Shown here piece by piece: positions 9,394 to 17,025 of a stretch of DNA of 64,000 nucleotides. The notes under the pieces were generated by a model. The model was not told where the DNA came from, searched no databases, and saw nothing but the letters and a program-made list of their open reading frames with translations. How positions within the stretch are numbered: position 1 is the stretch's first letter; each line of letters starts with the position of its first letter. A program made the position numbers and the translations under genes. Origin of the DNA: Mycobacterium sp. PSTR-4-N (GTDB lineage Bacteria; Actinomycetota; Actinomycetes; Mycobacteriales; Mycobacteriaceae); NCBI RefSeq assembly GCF_022348085.1, contig NZ_JAKRFN010000014.1, positions 1-64,000 on the forward strand, given 5' to 3'.

Positions 9394-9990
9394 TCAGGCC
9401 GTCATGAGGTAGGTCGTTCCGCCGACGCAGACGAGGCCGGCCGGGGTGCGCGCGGTGATCGCTGCGACGACGGCCGCGGCCAGTTCGAGCATAGAGGTTG
9501 ACGGGTGGATCGCGTCGATCCTCTGGCTGGACACCACGCTCAGGTGGACACCGAGGCGGAGAAGCTGCGAACGCATGGCGTAAAGGGCCGTCTCGCCGGC
9601 GCGCATGCTCGCCACCGCCGCGGTACCGCCCTTGGGCACCGCCTTGTGCGGGAAGAAGTGTGCTCGGTGGTCGGTGACATAGACGATGCGCGCGCCGGGT
9701 CGCATGAGGGGCGTCGCGAGCGACACCAGCGCGCGCTGCGCGTCGCGGAACGCCTGCAGCGCGCCGGGATCGGGATCGACCAGCGACAGACACTCGGACG
9801 CGTCGAGTACCAGCGCGTCGAGGCGACCGTGTTGCGCGGCCACGGATTCGAGGGCGCGCTGGGCTGACGCACTCCCGGCGTCGGCGGTGACGACGCGGCC
9901 CTCGGTATCGCCCAGACGCCGGGCGACGGCATGACCGAGGCCGCGCGTGCCCCCGCTGACCAGTACGACGCGTTCTGCTTCCGCGGACAT
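9394..9990 (-). CDS. Degenerate short-chain dehydrogenase-like protein
   Basis: A 198-residue protein with an SDR N-terminus: VVLVSGGTRGLGHAVARRLG is the TGxxxGxG-type nucleotide-binding loop. The usual NNAG is replaced by LDAS (VLVLDASECLS), the Ser of the active site by an Asp-His-Arg run (VYVTDHRAHFF), and the YxxxK motif is missing where PKGGTAAVASMRAGETALY stands. It is also shorter than the usual 240-260 residues. It may bind a dinucleotide but is unlikely to be a normal oxidoreductase. It could be a regulatory or sugar-modifying relative. It is convergent with htpG (12 bases between stops) and divergent from the hemerythrin gene across 222 bases that include an AT-rich stretch at 10050-10092. 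Confidence 0.75.
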   Translation of the reverse strand: MSAEAERVVLVSGGTRGLGHAVARRLGDTEGRVVTADAGSASAQRALESVAAQHGRLDALVLDASECLSLVDPDPGALQAFRDAQRALVSLATPLMRPGARIVYVTDHRAHFFPHKAVPKGGTAAVASMRAGETALYAMRSQLLRLGVHLSVVSSQRIDAIHPSTSMLELAAAVVAAITARTPAGLVCVGGTTYLMTA

Positions 9991-10137
9991 GGTGCACTCC
10001 TTCGTGTCGGGCCTCGCTGGCCGTATCCGTCGTCGATGCGTCGAGCCTAGTTCGAAAATAAGAAAAATAAGGCATACTTAAGATAACACTAAGGGATCGT
10101 TTGCGGCCTGAGGTGTGTCGGCGCCGGATGCCGGCAC

Positions 10138-10162
10138 TGTTTCGGTGCCCGCTCCCGGGGTA
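10138..10162 (+). promoter_or_regulatory. SigF-type promoter before the hemerythrin gene
   Basis: TGTTT at 10138-10142 and GGGTA at 10158-10162 are separated by 15 bases. This fits the mycobacterial SigF consensus GGTTT-N15-17-GGGTA with one mismatch in the -35. The start codon is 50 bases downstream. The same element, at nearly the same distance from the start codon, precedes the manganese catalase gene and the small membrane protein gene at 26239. Confidence 0.65.
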
Positions 10163-10212
10163 ACGGCGTCGCACAGCTCGACACCGACACCACCCGAGGA
10201 GCAATCACGACA

Positions 10213-10797
10213 ATGGACGCTTTGACCTATCTCCGCCAAGACCATGAGAGCGTTCTCGGAATGCTGGAGGCGCTCGACGGCGCACCGGCGCAGGACGGCG
10301 CCCACAGCAGCGGCCTGGCAACGTACGTCACCAATCTCGTCATCGCCGAGTCCCAACACGAGGCGATCGAAGAACAGTTCTTCTGGCCGGCTGTGCGCGC
10401 AGCGCTCCCCGACGGCGACGAGTTGGCCGACACCGCCATCGAACAGGAACAGCAGGGCAAGCAGCTTCTGCAGAGGCTGGAGGACGGTAGCCCCGGTGAA
10501 CCGGATTACCAGCAGGCGATCAAGGAATTCGCAGCCGCAGCAAGGGAACACATCGCTTACGAACAGGACGTCGTGTGGCCGGCCGTGTCCGAGGCGCTCA
10601 GCCGAGAGGCGCTCGAGGAACTCGGTCAGAAACTGGAGACCGCGAGGAAGGCGGCGCCGACCCGGCCCCACCCGAACACCCCACCCAATCCGGCGGTCCT
10701 CAAGACCGCCGGCATGGGGGCGGCGGTCGTGGATCACGTGCGCGATGCGGTCACCGGACGGTCGGACGAGAACCCACCCGACCCGCAGGTCCGCTGA
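10213..10797 (+). CDS. Hemerythrin-like domain protein
   Basis: A 194-residue cytosolic protein with a four-helix hemerythrin/HHE fold expected to hold a di-iron centre; mycobacterial members are linked to hydrogen peroxide, NO or oxygen responses. Candidate ligands: His in LRQDHESVL (about residue 11), the HEAIEEQFFWP motif of helix 2 (His and Glu), and REHIAYEQDVVWP of helix 4. In helix 3 the usual His of EHxxxK is replaced (IEQEQQGKQLL), a form also seen in other mycobacterial members. The last 50 residues are Pro-rich and probably flexible. The gene stands alone behind a SigF-type promoter. It is convergent with the manganese catalase gene, with a two-way hairpin between them. Both products deal with oxidants through metal centres. 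Confidence 0.9.
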   Translation: MDALTYLRQDHESVLGMLEALDGAPAQDGAHSSGLATYVTNLVIAESQHEAIEEQFFWPAVRAALPDGDELADTAIEQEQQGKQLLQRLEDGSPGEPDYQQAIKEFAAAAREHIAYEQDVVWPAVSEALSREALEELGQKLETARKAAPTRPHPNTPPNPAVLKTAGMGAAVVDHVRDAVTGRSDENPPDPQVR

Positions 10798-10807
10798 TCG
10801 GTGACGG

Positions 10808-10845
10808 GCAAGAACCCGGTCGCAGCGTGCCGACCGGGCTCTTGC
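10808..10845. terminator. Bidirectional terminator hairpin
   Basis: A 15-base arm at 10808-10822 (gcaagaacccggtcg) pairs with 10831-10845 (cgaccgggctcttgc) with a single mismatch and an 8-base loop. It occupies most of the 57 bases between the convergent stops of the hemerythrin and manganese catalase genes, so it can end transcription from both sides. No long T-run is present, as is common for mycobacterial terminators. Confidence 0.8.
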
Positions 10846-10854
10846 CTCTCCGAA

Positions 10855-11748
10855 TTACTGTGTGGGCGTGCGCTGTTCGTGCGTGAACGGTTTCTCGCTG
10901 GCCACCGCGGGCTGCCCCTCGGGATTGTTCTGCTTGCCCGTGTTCTCCCGGGTCGAACCCTGCAGCCACTGCTCGGTCGGCTTCTCCACGTAGTCCCAGC
11001 TGATGCCGTCGGGCCACGGACCCTGGCCCTCGTTCCACGGTCCACGCACCGAACCCTCGCCGTCAGACATGTTGAACGCCACGGTCTGGAAGCGTTCGTC
11101 GCCGGCGAGGTGCCCCGGCGGGAAGTTCACCGGCAGGTCATTGAGTGCTGCGGTGAACTGCTGGTAGTGCGTCACCTCGCGGGTCATCAGAAACGTCAAG
11201 GTGTCTTGCACCCCAGGGTCGTCGGTGAACTGCTTGAGGTACTCGTAGACGATCTTCGCCCGCGACTCGGCTGCGATGTTGCTGCGCAGATCGACTGTGG
11301 GTTCACCGTTGGCGTTGACGAAAGCGCCGCTCCAGAAGTTGCCCGCGGCATCGCCGACCGTAGGCCCACCCGCACTCTCGATGAGGGCCAACGGATTCAC
11401 CGCGACCGCGTGGATGGCCTGCTCACGGCCGTCGCGGGTGGAGACCAGCGGCATCCAGTCGCACCGTCGTTCGGCTTGCTTGAGGTCGTCGTTGAGGCCG
11501 TCGAGGAGCATGGTGATCAGCGAACCGACCATCTCGAGGTGGCTGAACTCCTCGGTGGCGATGTCCATGAACAGGTCGTACATCTTCGGGTTCTTCTGCC
11601 GCAGCACGAACGCCTGGGTGAAGTACTGCATGGCGGCCTTGAGCTCGCCGTTGGCTCCGCCGAATTGTTCCTGCAGCAGGGTGGCGAACCTGGGATCAGG
11701 CTTGTCGACCCTGACCTCGAACTGCAAATCCTTGTTGTGAATGAACAT
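10855..11748 (-). CDS. Manganese catalase (non-haem)
   Basis: A 297-residue dimanganese catalase of the ferritin-like fold that splits hydrogen peroxide into water and oxygen. The di-Mn ligands can be placed: Glu35 (GANGELKAAMQYF), Glu67 and His70 (ATEEFSHLEMV), Glu161 (IAAESRAKIVYEYL) and His194 (TREVTHYQQF). The ATG at 11748 is chosen because GGAGGT lies about 6 bases before it and MFIHNKDLQ is the conserved family start; the open frame further upstream is Arg/Pro-rich and not conserved. The C-terminal 40 residues (from about 255) are hydrophilic. A SigF-type promoter lies 45 bases before the start. This enzyme would complement haem catalase-peroxidase when iron or haem is limiting, which is inference. 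Confidence 0.95.
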   Translation of the reverse strand: MFIHNKDLQFEVRVDKPDPRFATLLQEQFGGANGELKAAMQYFTQAFVLRQKNPKMYDLFMDIATEEFSHLEMVGSLITMLLDGLNDDLKQAERRCDWMPLVSTRDGREQAIHAVAVNPLALIESAGGPTVGDAAGNFWSGAFVNANGEPTVDLRSNIAAESRAKIVYEYLKQFTDDPGVQDTLTFLMTREVTHYQQFTAALNDLPVNFPPGHLAGDERFQTVAFNMSDGEGSVRGPWNEGQGPWPDGISWDYVEKPTEQWLQGSTRENTGKQNNPEGQPAVASEKPFTHEQRTPTQ

Positions 11749-11792
11749 CTGCACCTCCGGGCGCCCTCGATGTGGGTGTGGTCCGGAGCCGC

Positions 11793-11817
11793 TACCCGAG
11801 GTGGCGACGGCCAAACG
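11793..11817 (-). promoter_or_regulatory. SigF-type promoter before the manganese catalase gene
   Basis: Read on the minus strand, CGTTT (11817-11813) and GGGTA (11797-11793) are 15 bases apart, one mismatch from the SigF -35 and a full match to the -10. The start codon is 45 bases downstream. Spacing and position agree with the elements at 10138 and 26165. Confidence 0.65.
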
Positions 11818-11905
11818 GGATCGCGGACGGCAGTTCGACGGCACAGATGTACGCGTGAGCGGGTGCGGCCAGTCGGTCGCCGCAGCGGGGTCCGGAGCAC
11901 AAGAC

Positions 11906-11930
11906 AAAAGCCCCGCCGGGGCGGGGCTTT
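11906..11930 (-). terminator. Intrinsic terminator of tRNA-Lys
   Basis: On the minus strand aaagccccgcc and ggcggggcttt form a GC-rich stem followed by TTTT, a classical intrinsic terminator. It begins 6 bases after the CCA end of tRNA-Lys. It also insulates the manganese catalase promoter, which lies about 90 bases further downstream on the same strand. Confidence 0.85.
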
Positions 11931-11938
11931 GTGGGTGG

Positions 11939-12011
<73 letters not shown>

Positions 12012-12202
12012 GCGTGTGAGACAATAACAGGCCCGCGGCGCAGGACGGAAATCACCGAAGAATCCGCTCGTCAGGGCACTTCCCGATCGCAACGTCGCGT
12101 TCATGTGCGCATGCCGAATGCATCGTAGAATCGAACCCGACAATGCTGGGAACCTCCTGTGGGTATTCCCCGACAAGTCTGTGTAGAAGAGATGGAGCGA
12201 CT

Positions 12203-13414
12203 ATGTGGCAGCGCAACACGGCGACGCGCGGGCGGGCCTGGCTGGCCGCGGTCGTGCTGGTTCCCGCGATGGCGCTGGCGATGACAGCGTGTGGGAGCCG
12301 GACGGAGTCGGCCGCACCGCAGGTCATCGACGAGAAGGGCACCCCGTTCGGTGATCTGCTGGTACCGAAGTTGACCTCCTCGGTCAAAGACGGCGCAGTC
12401 GGGGTGAGTGTGGACTCTCCGGTGACCGTGAGCGCCGAGTTCGGGGTCCTGGGTGCAGTGTCGATGATGAACGAGAACGGCAAGCCCGTGCAGGGCCGAC
12501 TGTCCGACGACGGCCTGACGTGGGAGACCGCGGAGCCGTTGGGTTACAACAAGCGCTACACGCTCACCGCCGAGTCGCTCGGTCTCGGTGGCGTCGCGAA
12601 GCGGCAGATGTCGTTCGAGACGCACTCGCCGGAGAACCTGACGATGCCCTATGTGCTGCCCAACGAGGGTGAAGTGGTCGGGGTGGGACAACCCGTCGCC
12701 GTGCGATTCGACGAGAACATCCCCAATCGCCTTGCGGCGCAACGCGCTATCACGGTGAAGACGACCCCCGAGGTCGAGGGCGCCTTCTACTGGCTGAGCA
12801 ATCGCGAGGTGCGCTGGCGTCCGGCCGAGTACTGGAAGCCGGGCACCAAGGTCGAGGTGGAGGTCAACACCTACGGCGTTGACCTCGGCGACGGGCTGTT
12901 CGGTCAGGAGAACGTCTCGACGTCCTTCACGATCGGCGATCAGGTCATCACGACCGTCGACGACAACACCAAGACCTTGACGGTGAGGCGCAACGGCGAG
13001 GTGATCAAGTCGATGCCGGTGTCGATGGGCAAGAACAGCACGCCGACGAACAACGGCACCTACATCGTCGGGGATCGTCGTGCGCACATGGTGATGGACT
13101 CGTCGACCTACGGTGTGCCGGTCGAATCACCCAACGGCTATCGCACCGAAGTGGATTGGGCCACCCAGATCTCCTACAGCGGCATCTACGTGCACGCCGC
13201 CCCGTGGTCGGTGGGCAGCCAGGGCTACAGCAACGTCAGCCACGGGTGCATCAACGTCAGTACCAGCAACGGGCAGTGGTTCTACAACAACGCCAAGCGC
13301 GGAGACATCGTCGAGATCGTCAACACGGTGGGGTCGCCTCTGCCGGGAACCGACGGCCTGGGTGACTGGAACATCCCGTGGGAGCAATGGCAGGCCGGTA
13401 ACGCCAACGTCTAG
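12203..13414 (+). CDS. ldtB: L,D-transpeptidase, LdtMt2 type, lipoprotein
   Basis: A 403-residue cell-wall enzyme that makes 3-3 (mDap-mDap) cross-links in peptidoglycan and is targeted by carbapenems. The N-terminal signal runs to a lipobox, LAMTAC, with Cys30 as the probable lipidation site, so the protein is anchored outside the inner membrane. Two Ig-like domains cover about residues 55-250, and the YkuD catalytic domain about 250-380, with His331 in IYVHAAP and Cys349 in the SHGCINV motif. The 18-residue separation of these two equals that in M. tuberculosis LdtMt2 (Rv2518c, 408 aa). The ATG at 12203 has GGAG a few bases before it and opens a good signal peptide; an in-frame ATG at 12143 would add a weak leader. 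The stop overlaps the convergent AsnC-type gene by 4 bases. Confidence 0.95.
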   Translation: MWQRNTATRGRAWLAAVVLVPAMALAMTACGSRTESAAPQVIDEKGTPFGDLLVPKLTSSVKDGAVGVSVDSPVTVSAEFGVLGAVSMMNENGKPVQGRLSDDGLTWETAEPLGYNKRYTLTAESLGLGGVAKRQMSFETHSPENLTMPYVLPNEGEVVGVGQPVAVRFDENIPNRLAAQRAITVKTTPEVEGAFYWLSNREVRWRPAEYWKPGTKVEVEVNTYGVDLGDGLFGQENVSTSFTIGDQVITTVDDNTKTLTVRRNGEVIKSMPVSMGKNSTPTNNGTYIVGDRRAHMVMDSSTYGVPVESPNGYRTEVDWATQISYSGIYVHAAPWSVGSQGYSNVSHGCINVSTSNGQWFYNNAKRGDIVEIVNTVGSPLPGTDGLGDWNIPWEQWQAGNANV

Positions 13415-14451
13415 GTCGGCCGTAGCGCGATCGGAGTCACCACTTCCCCGGTCGCGCACCCGCGCTCGTCAAGGAGCCAGCCGACCCGCTTGGACGTTCG
13501 CAGGTTGATCCCGCTGTCGCGCAGCTCCAACCAGGGCAATCTGTCGCCGAGCACCTGTTCGATCTCGAGGATGCGCGCCAGATCGGGAGTCCACGCGGTG
13601 ATCAGCAGATTGGCATCACCAGTGGTGGACATACACAGGCGCACGTGGGGGAGGGTGTGCAAGGCGGCAACCGTGCGGGCCCGATCGGCCGGCCGCAGCC
13701 GTGCGCGCCACGTACAGCTGATCGGGCGGCGCGCCGCGGTGTGCGCCACTTCGCAGCGTATCGACAGCATCCCCGAGGCCAGCAGGCGGGGAAGTTGGCG
13801 GCGCACGGTCGCCGGATTGCGCCCGACGAGGTCCGCGATCTCGGCGGCAGTGCGCCGCCCGTCACCGCTCAGCGCCTGGATGAGCGGCCACGCAGCTGGT
13901 GGCGGGCCGGGGGCCGTGGCACGGCGCGCTCGCCGCGCGACGTTCTCCAGCGCCCGAACCCGGGCCGGGTCGAGGGCGTCGAGCCGCCAGCTGCTGCCGT
14001 CCCGATGAACGGCGGTTGCCACGTAGGTGCGCCTGCCGGCCACCCCCGTCATGGTGGCGAGGTCGTCGACGACGAACCGACTCATCTGCGACATGTCGGC
14101 CGTCATCACCGTGAGCAGAAGGTCGTATCCCTGGGTGGATTCCTCCACTGTCACCACCCGCGGATCAGCGCACAACGCCTGCACCACCTCCCGCTGTGCC
14201 CCGGCGCGGCAGTCGACCTCGATCAACGCGGTGGTCTGGTGCTGGTAGGTGCCTCCGGGATGAACCGCGACCCAGGCGAAACCGTTGGCGCGCAACCGCT
14301 CCCAGCGTGCGGCCAGGGCCTGCGCGCTGGCGCCGAGTATCCGACCTGCCTCGGACCAGCTGATTCTCGGCGCGATCTGCAGTGCATGGATCAGCTGCAG
14401 ATCCAGCTCCTGCAGCGGTAGTGCGTGCACGAATTCGGAGTATATGCGCAC
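13411..14451 (-). CDS. Tandem double AsnC/Lrp-family transcriptional regulator
   Basis: A 346-residue protein made of two Lrp/AsnC modules in one chain. Module 1: winged HTH about residues 12-60 (LDLQLIHALQIAPRISWSE, then GRILGASAQALAARWERL) and a RAM/Lrp ligand domain about 70-150 (VEESTQGYDLLLTVMTAD). Module 2: HTH about 185-232 (LIQALSGDGRRTAAEIADL, VGRNPATVRRQLPRLLASG) and ligand domain about 240-320 (STTGDANLLITAWTPDL). Normal family members have one module of about 150 residues. The start is GTG (14449-14451), 60 bases from the divergent amidohydrolase gene, so it is very likely the local regulator of the 14512-18734 operon and of itself, probably responding to an amino-acid-like ligand. 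The operator has not been shown. Confidence 0.88.
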   Translation of the reverse strand: MRIYSEFVHALPLQELDLQLIHALQIAPRISWSEAGRILGASAQALAARWERLRANGFAWVAVHPGGTYQHQTTALIEVDCRAGAQREVVQALCADPRVVTVEESTQGYDLLLTVMTADMSQMSRFVVDDLATMTGVAGRRTYVATAVHRDGSSWRLDALDPARVRALENVARRARRATAPGPPPAAWPLIQALSGDGRRTAAEIADLVGRNPATVRRQLPRLLASGMLSIRCEVAHTAARRPISCTWRARLRPADRARTVAALHTLPHVRLCMSTTGDANLLITAWTPDLARILEIEQVLGDRLPWLELRDSGINLRTSKRVGWLLDERGCATGEVVTPIALRPT

Positions 14452-14458
14452 CGCAATT

Positions 14459-14489
14459 CACATATCAGCGATTCTGGGCGCCGTATGTG
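14459..14489. promoter_or_regulatory. Candidate AsnC operator (inverted repeat in divergent promoter)
   Basis: CACATA at 14459-14464 and TATGTG at 14484-14489 form an inverted repeat with 19 bases between the arms, inside the 60-base gap between the regulator and the amidohydrolase. A further TATATG lies at 14443-14448. Lrp/AsnC proteins commonly bind such spaced, AT-containing half-sites. The arm at 14484 overlaps an in-frame ATG (14485), which argues for the later start at 14512. Confidence 0.35.
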
Positions 14490-14511
14490 CTCAGCGGCCC
14501 ACGGTAGACCC

Positions 14512-15729
14512 ATGCCTCACACATTCCAACGCGGCGACCTCGGCGACCGGCTGATCGCGCTGCGCCGACGGCTGCACCGCCGACCTGAGATCGGCCTGCA
14601 GCTCCCGAGAACCCAAGCCGAGGTCCTCGACGCGCTGGGCCGGCTCCCCGTCGAGATCAGCACCGGTGATGCGTTGACCTCCGTGACCGCGATCGTGCGG
14701 GGACGACGCGCCTCGCACGCTGTGCTGCTGCGTGCAGACATGGATGCGTTGCCGGTGCAGGAAGCCACCGGCCTGTCGTACGCATCGGAAGTGCCCGGTG
14801 CGATGCATGCGTGTGGCCACGATCTGCACACCGCGATGTTGGTCGGGGCCGCAGAACTGCTGTGCGAGCGCCGCGATGAACTCGACGGCGACGTCGTGTT
14901 GATGTTCCAGCCCGGGGAGGAGGGCTGGGAAGGTGCGCAGGCAATGCTCGACGAAGGTCTTCTCGAGGCGGCGGGAGTCCCGGTCGCCGCGGCGTACGCA
15001 CTGCACGTGTTCTCGAATCAGCCTGCAGGCCATGTCCGCACGCGCGCCGGTGCCGTGCTGGCTGCCTCCGCGCAGCTCGAGGTCCGCGTCGTCGGTGCCG
15101 GCGGTCACGCATCGGCACCCCACTTGGCCCACGACCCCGTTCCGGCGACCGCGGAGATGATCCTGGCACTGCAGCGGGCCGCCGGACGCGACCTCGACAA
15201 TCAGGATCCGGCGGTCGTCACCGTCGGTGTGGTGGAGGCCGGTGAGCGGCCGAACGTGATTCCCGAATCGGCCCGCTTCGTCGCCAACATCCGAACGCTC
15301 TCCACCGCCGCGCAGGAGCGCGTGCACGCCCTCGCGCGCCGGGTGCTCGACGGTGTCGCCGCCGCGCATGGGGTCCGAGCGGACATCACGTTCACGCCGA
15401 TGCGTCCGCCGACGGTCAACGATCGTGGCGAAGCCGATCTGGCGATCGACATCGGTACCGAGCTGTTCGGACCCACCCGGGTGCACCGATCGTCTCGACC
15501 CGAGAACGGCTCCGAGGACTTCTCCCGCATCCTGGCGCACGTGCCGGGTTGTTTCCTCAGTCTCGGCGCCATGCCGGCCGGCATGTGCGCCGACAATGCC
15601 GCCTACAACCACAGCCCCGCAGCCCTTTTCGACGACGGCGTCCTCGTCGACGGTGCGGTCCTGCTGGCCTCACTCGCGGTCCGCCGGCTGCAGCTCTGTT
15701 CATCCGCGTCGAAGCGAGAAGCATCATGA
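14512..15729 (+). CDS. M20D amidohydrolase (hippurate / N-acyl-amino-acid hydrolase type)
   Basis: A 405-residue cytosolic metalloamidase of the AbgB/IAA-amino-acid-hydrolase/HipO group, which hydrolyses N-acyl or N-aroyl amino acids. The family pattern is complete: RRRLHRRPEIGLQ at the start, RADMDALPVQE, HACGHDLHTAMLVGAA (metal-binding Cys and His pair), QPGEEGWEGA (catalytic Glu), the GAGGHASAPH lid loop and YNHSPAALFDD with the last His. The ATG at 14512 is chosen because the conserved sequence starts right after it; an in-frame ATG at 14485 lies inside the presumed operator. This is the first gene of a four-gene operon, and its stop overlaps the transporter start as ATGA. The exact substrate is unknown; a conjugated amino acid fits both the transporter and the AsnC regulator. 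Confidence 0.9.
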   Translation: MPHTFQRGDLGDRLIALRRRLHRRPEIGLQLPRTQAEVLDALGRLPVEISTGDALTSVTAIVRGRRASHAVLLRADMDALPVQEATGLSYASEVPGAMHACGHDLHTAMLVGAAELLCERRDELDGDVVLMFQPGEEGWEGAQAMLDEGLLEAAGVPVAAAYALHVFSNQPAGHVRTRAGAVLAASAQLEVRVVGAGGHASAPHLAHDPVPATAEMILALQRAAGRDLDNQDPAVVTVGVVEAGERPNVIPESARFVANIRTLSTAAQERVHALARRVLDGVAAAHGVRADITFTPMRPPTVNDRGEADLAIDIGTELFGPTRVHRSSRPENGSEDFSRILAHVPGCFLSLGAMPAGMCADNAAYNHSPAALFDDGVLVDGAVLLASLAVRRLQLCSSASKREAS

Positions 15730-17024
15730 CCACCGCGAGAACGGCTGACCGGCAGACCACCGACCACCCCACGCCGAAGCGCCACCTCGCGGCCATCGGC
15801 CTGGGGCACGCGATCGAGTGGTACGACTGGGGTGTCTACGCGGTCTTCGCGCCGTTCTTCGCCGACCAGTTCTTCGCCGCGGGCGATCCCACGACTGCCG
15901 TACTCGCCAGCCTCGCGGTGTTCGCGGTCGGATTCGGTGCGCGTCCCCTGGGCGGCATCGTGTTCGGGTTGCTCGCCGACCGCCGCGGGCGACGCTTCGC
16001 GATGATGGTCGCTGTCGGATGCATGGCCGCGGCGAGCTTCGTCCTCGGGCTGACCCCGTCCTACCACGCGATCGGCCTATGGGCGCCGATCGTGCTGGTG
16101 GCGACTCGGCTGATCCAGGGGATGGCGTGCGGCGGGGAACTTCCCGCCGCGCAGACGTACCTGTCGGAGATCGCGCCACCGCCGCGCCGCGGACGCTGGT
16201 CGAGCCTGATCTACATCGCCAGTGTCAGCGGAAACACCATCGGGATCGCGGTGGGGCTCCTGCTGACCTCCCAACTGTCCACCGCGGCGATGCACGAATG
16301 GGGCTGGCGGGTGCCGTTCCTGCTCGGCGGAGTGTTCGGTCTGATCACGGCGTACATGAGGCGAGTGATGGACGAGCCGGAAGTCTTCCGGAAGAATGAC
16401 GAAAAGCCGCAACGAACAACGCTTTTCCGAGCGATACTCGGTCACCGCCGGCAGGTGGCGCAGGTGGTCGGACTGAGCATCGGCTTCACTGTCGTCTACT
16501 ACGCCTGGGTGATCGCGGCCCCGTCTTATGCGATCACCACCTTGCACATCGGGTCCGCGCAGGCGCTGACCGCGGCGATCGGGGCGGCACTGGCATTCAT
16601 GGCGGCCATGCCGCTGTGGGGTGCGCTCTCCGACAGAATAGGCCGTAAGCCGGTGCTGTTGATCAGCGTATTGGGCAGTGCCGCAGCACAATTCCCGTTG
16701 CAGTATTTACTGCAGGATTCGGCATGGCAATTGTTCTCGGCTCTGTTGATCGCCATGGTGCCGCTGGCCGCCGGCGTGTCGATCCTGCCCGCCGTCTACG
16801 CCGAGTTGTTTCCCACCGGCATCCGATCGAGCGGAATGGCCATCCCGTACTCGATCACCGTGGCGCTGTTCGGTGGAACGGCCCCTTACCTGCAGGGCGG
16901 GGTCGGACAGCACTTCGGCCGGTCTGCCTTCGACGGCTATGTGGTGGTCGTTCTTCTGATCACCGCCGCCACGGTGCTCACCCTGCCCGAGACACGCCAC
17001 AGGGCCTTGGACGAGGCTTACTGA
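15726..17024 (+). CDS. MFS transporter of the metabolite:H+ symporter (MHS) family
   Basis: A 432-residue inner-membrane carrier with about 12 hydrophobic segments. The first helix carries the MHS signature GLGHAIEWYDWGVYAVFAPF. The cytoplasmic loop after helix 2 has GxxxDRRGRR (LADRRGRRFAMM), and a second copy, LSDRIGRKPVLL, follows helix 8, as in KgtP/ProP/ShiA-type symporters. Such proteins import organic acids, betaines or amino-acid-like solutes with protons. The start is the ATG at 15726 overlapping the amidohydrolase stop. Its place right after an amidohydrolase and before two further hydrolases points to uptake of the substrate of this pathway (inference). Confidence 0.9.
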   Translation: MTTARTADRQTTDHPTPKRHLAAIGLGHAIEWYDWGVYAVFAPFFADQFFAAGDPTTAVLASLAVFAVGFGARPLGGIVFGLLADRRGRRFAMMVAVGCMAAASFVLGLTPSYHAIGLWAPIVLVATRLIQGMACGGELPAAQTYLSEIAPPPRRGRWSSLIYIASVSGNTIGIAVGLLLTSQLSTAAMHEWGWRVPFLLGGVFGLITAYMRRVMDEPEVFRKNDEKPQRTTLFRAILGHRRQVAQVVGLSIGFTVVYYAWVIAAPSYAITTLHIGSAQALTAAIGAALAFMAAMPLWGALSDRIGRKPVLLISVLGSAAAQFPLQYLLQDSAWQLFSALLIAMVPLAAGVSILPAVYAELFPTGIRSSGMAIPYSITVALFGGTAPYLQGGVGQHFGRSAFDGYVVVVLLITAATVLTLPETRHRALDEAY

Positions 17025-17025
17025 C

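Noticed and set aside
10068..10086. Possible IdeR iron box TAAGGCATACTTAAGATAA upstream of the hemerythrin gene
   Set aside because: Only 10 of 19 positions match the strict IdeR consensus (13 if A/T positions are treated as free), and the central bases are wrong. The match is explained by AT-richness.
12150..12157. GGGTAT upstream of ldtB as a further SigF -10
   Set aside because: No GTTT-like element is found 15-17 bases upstream, so it lacks the second half of the promoter.
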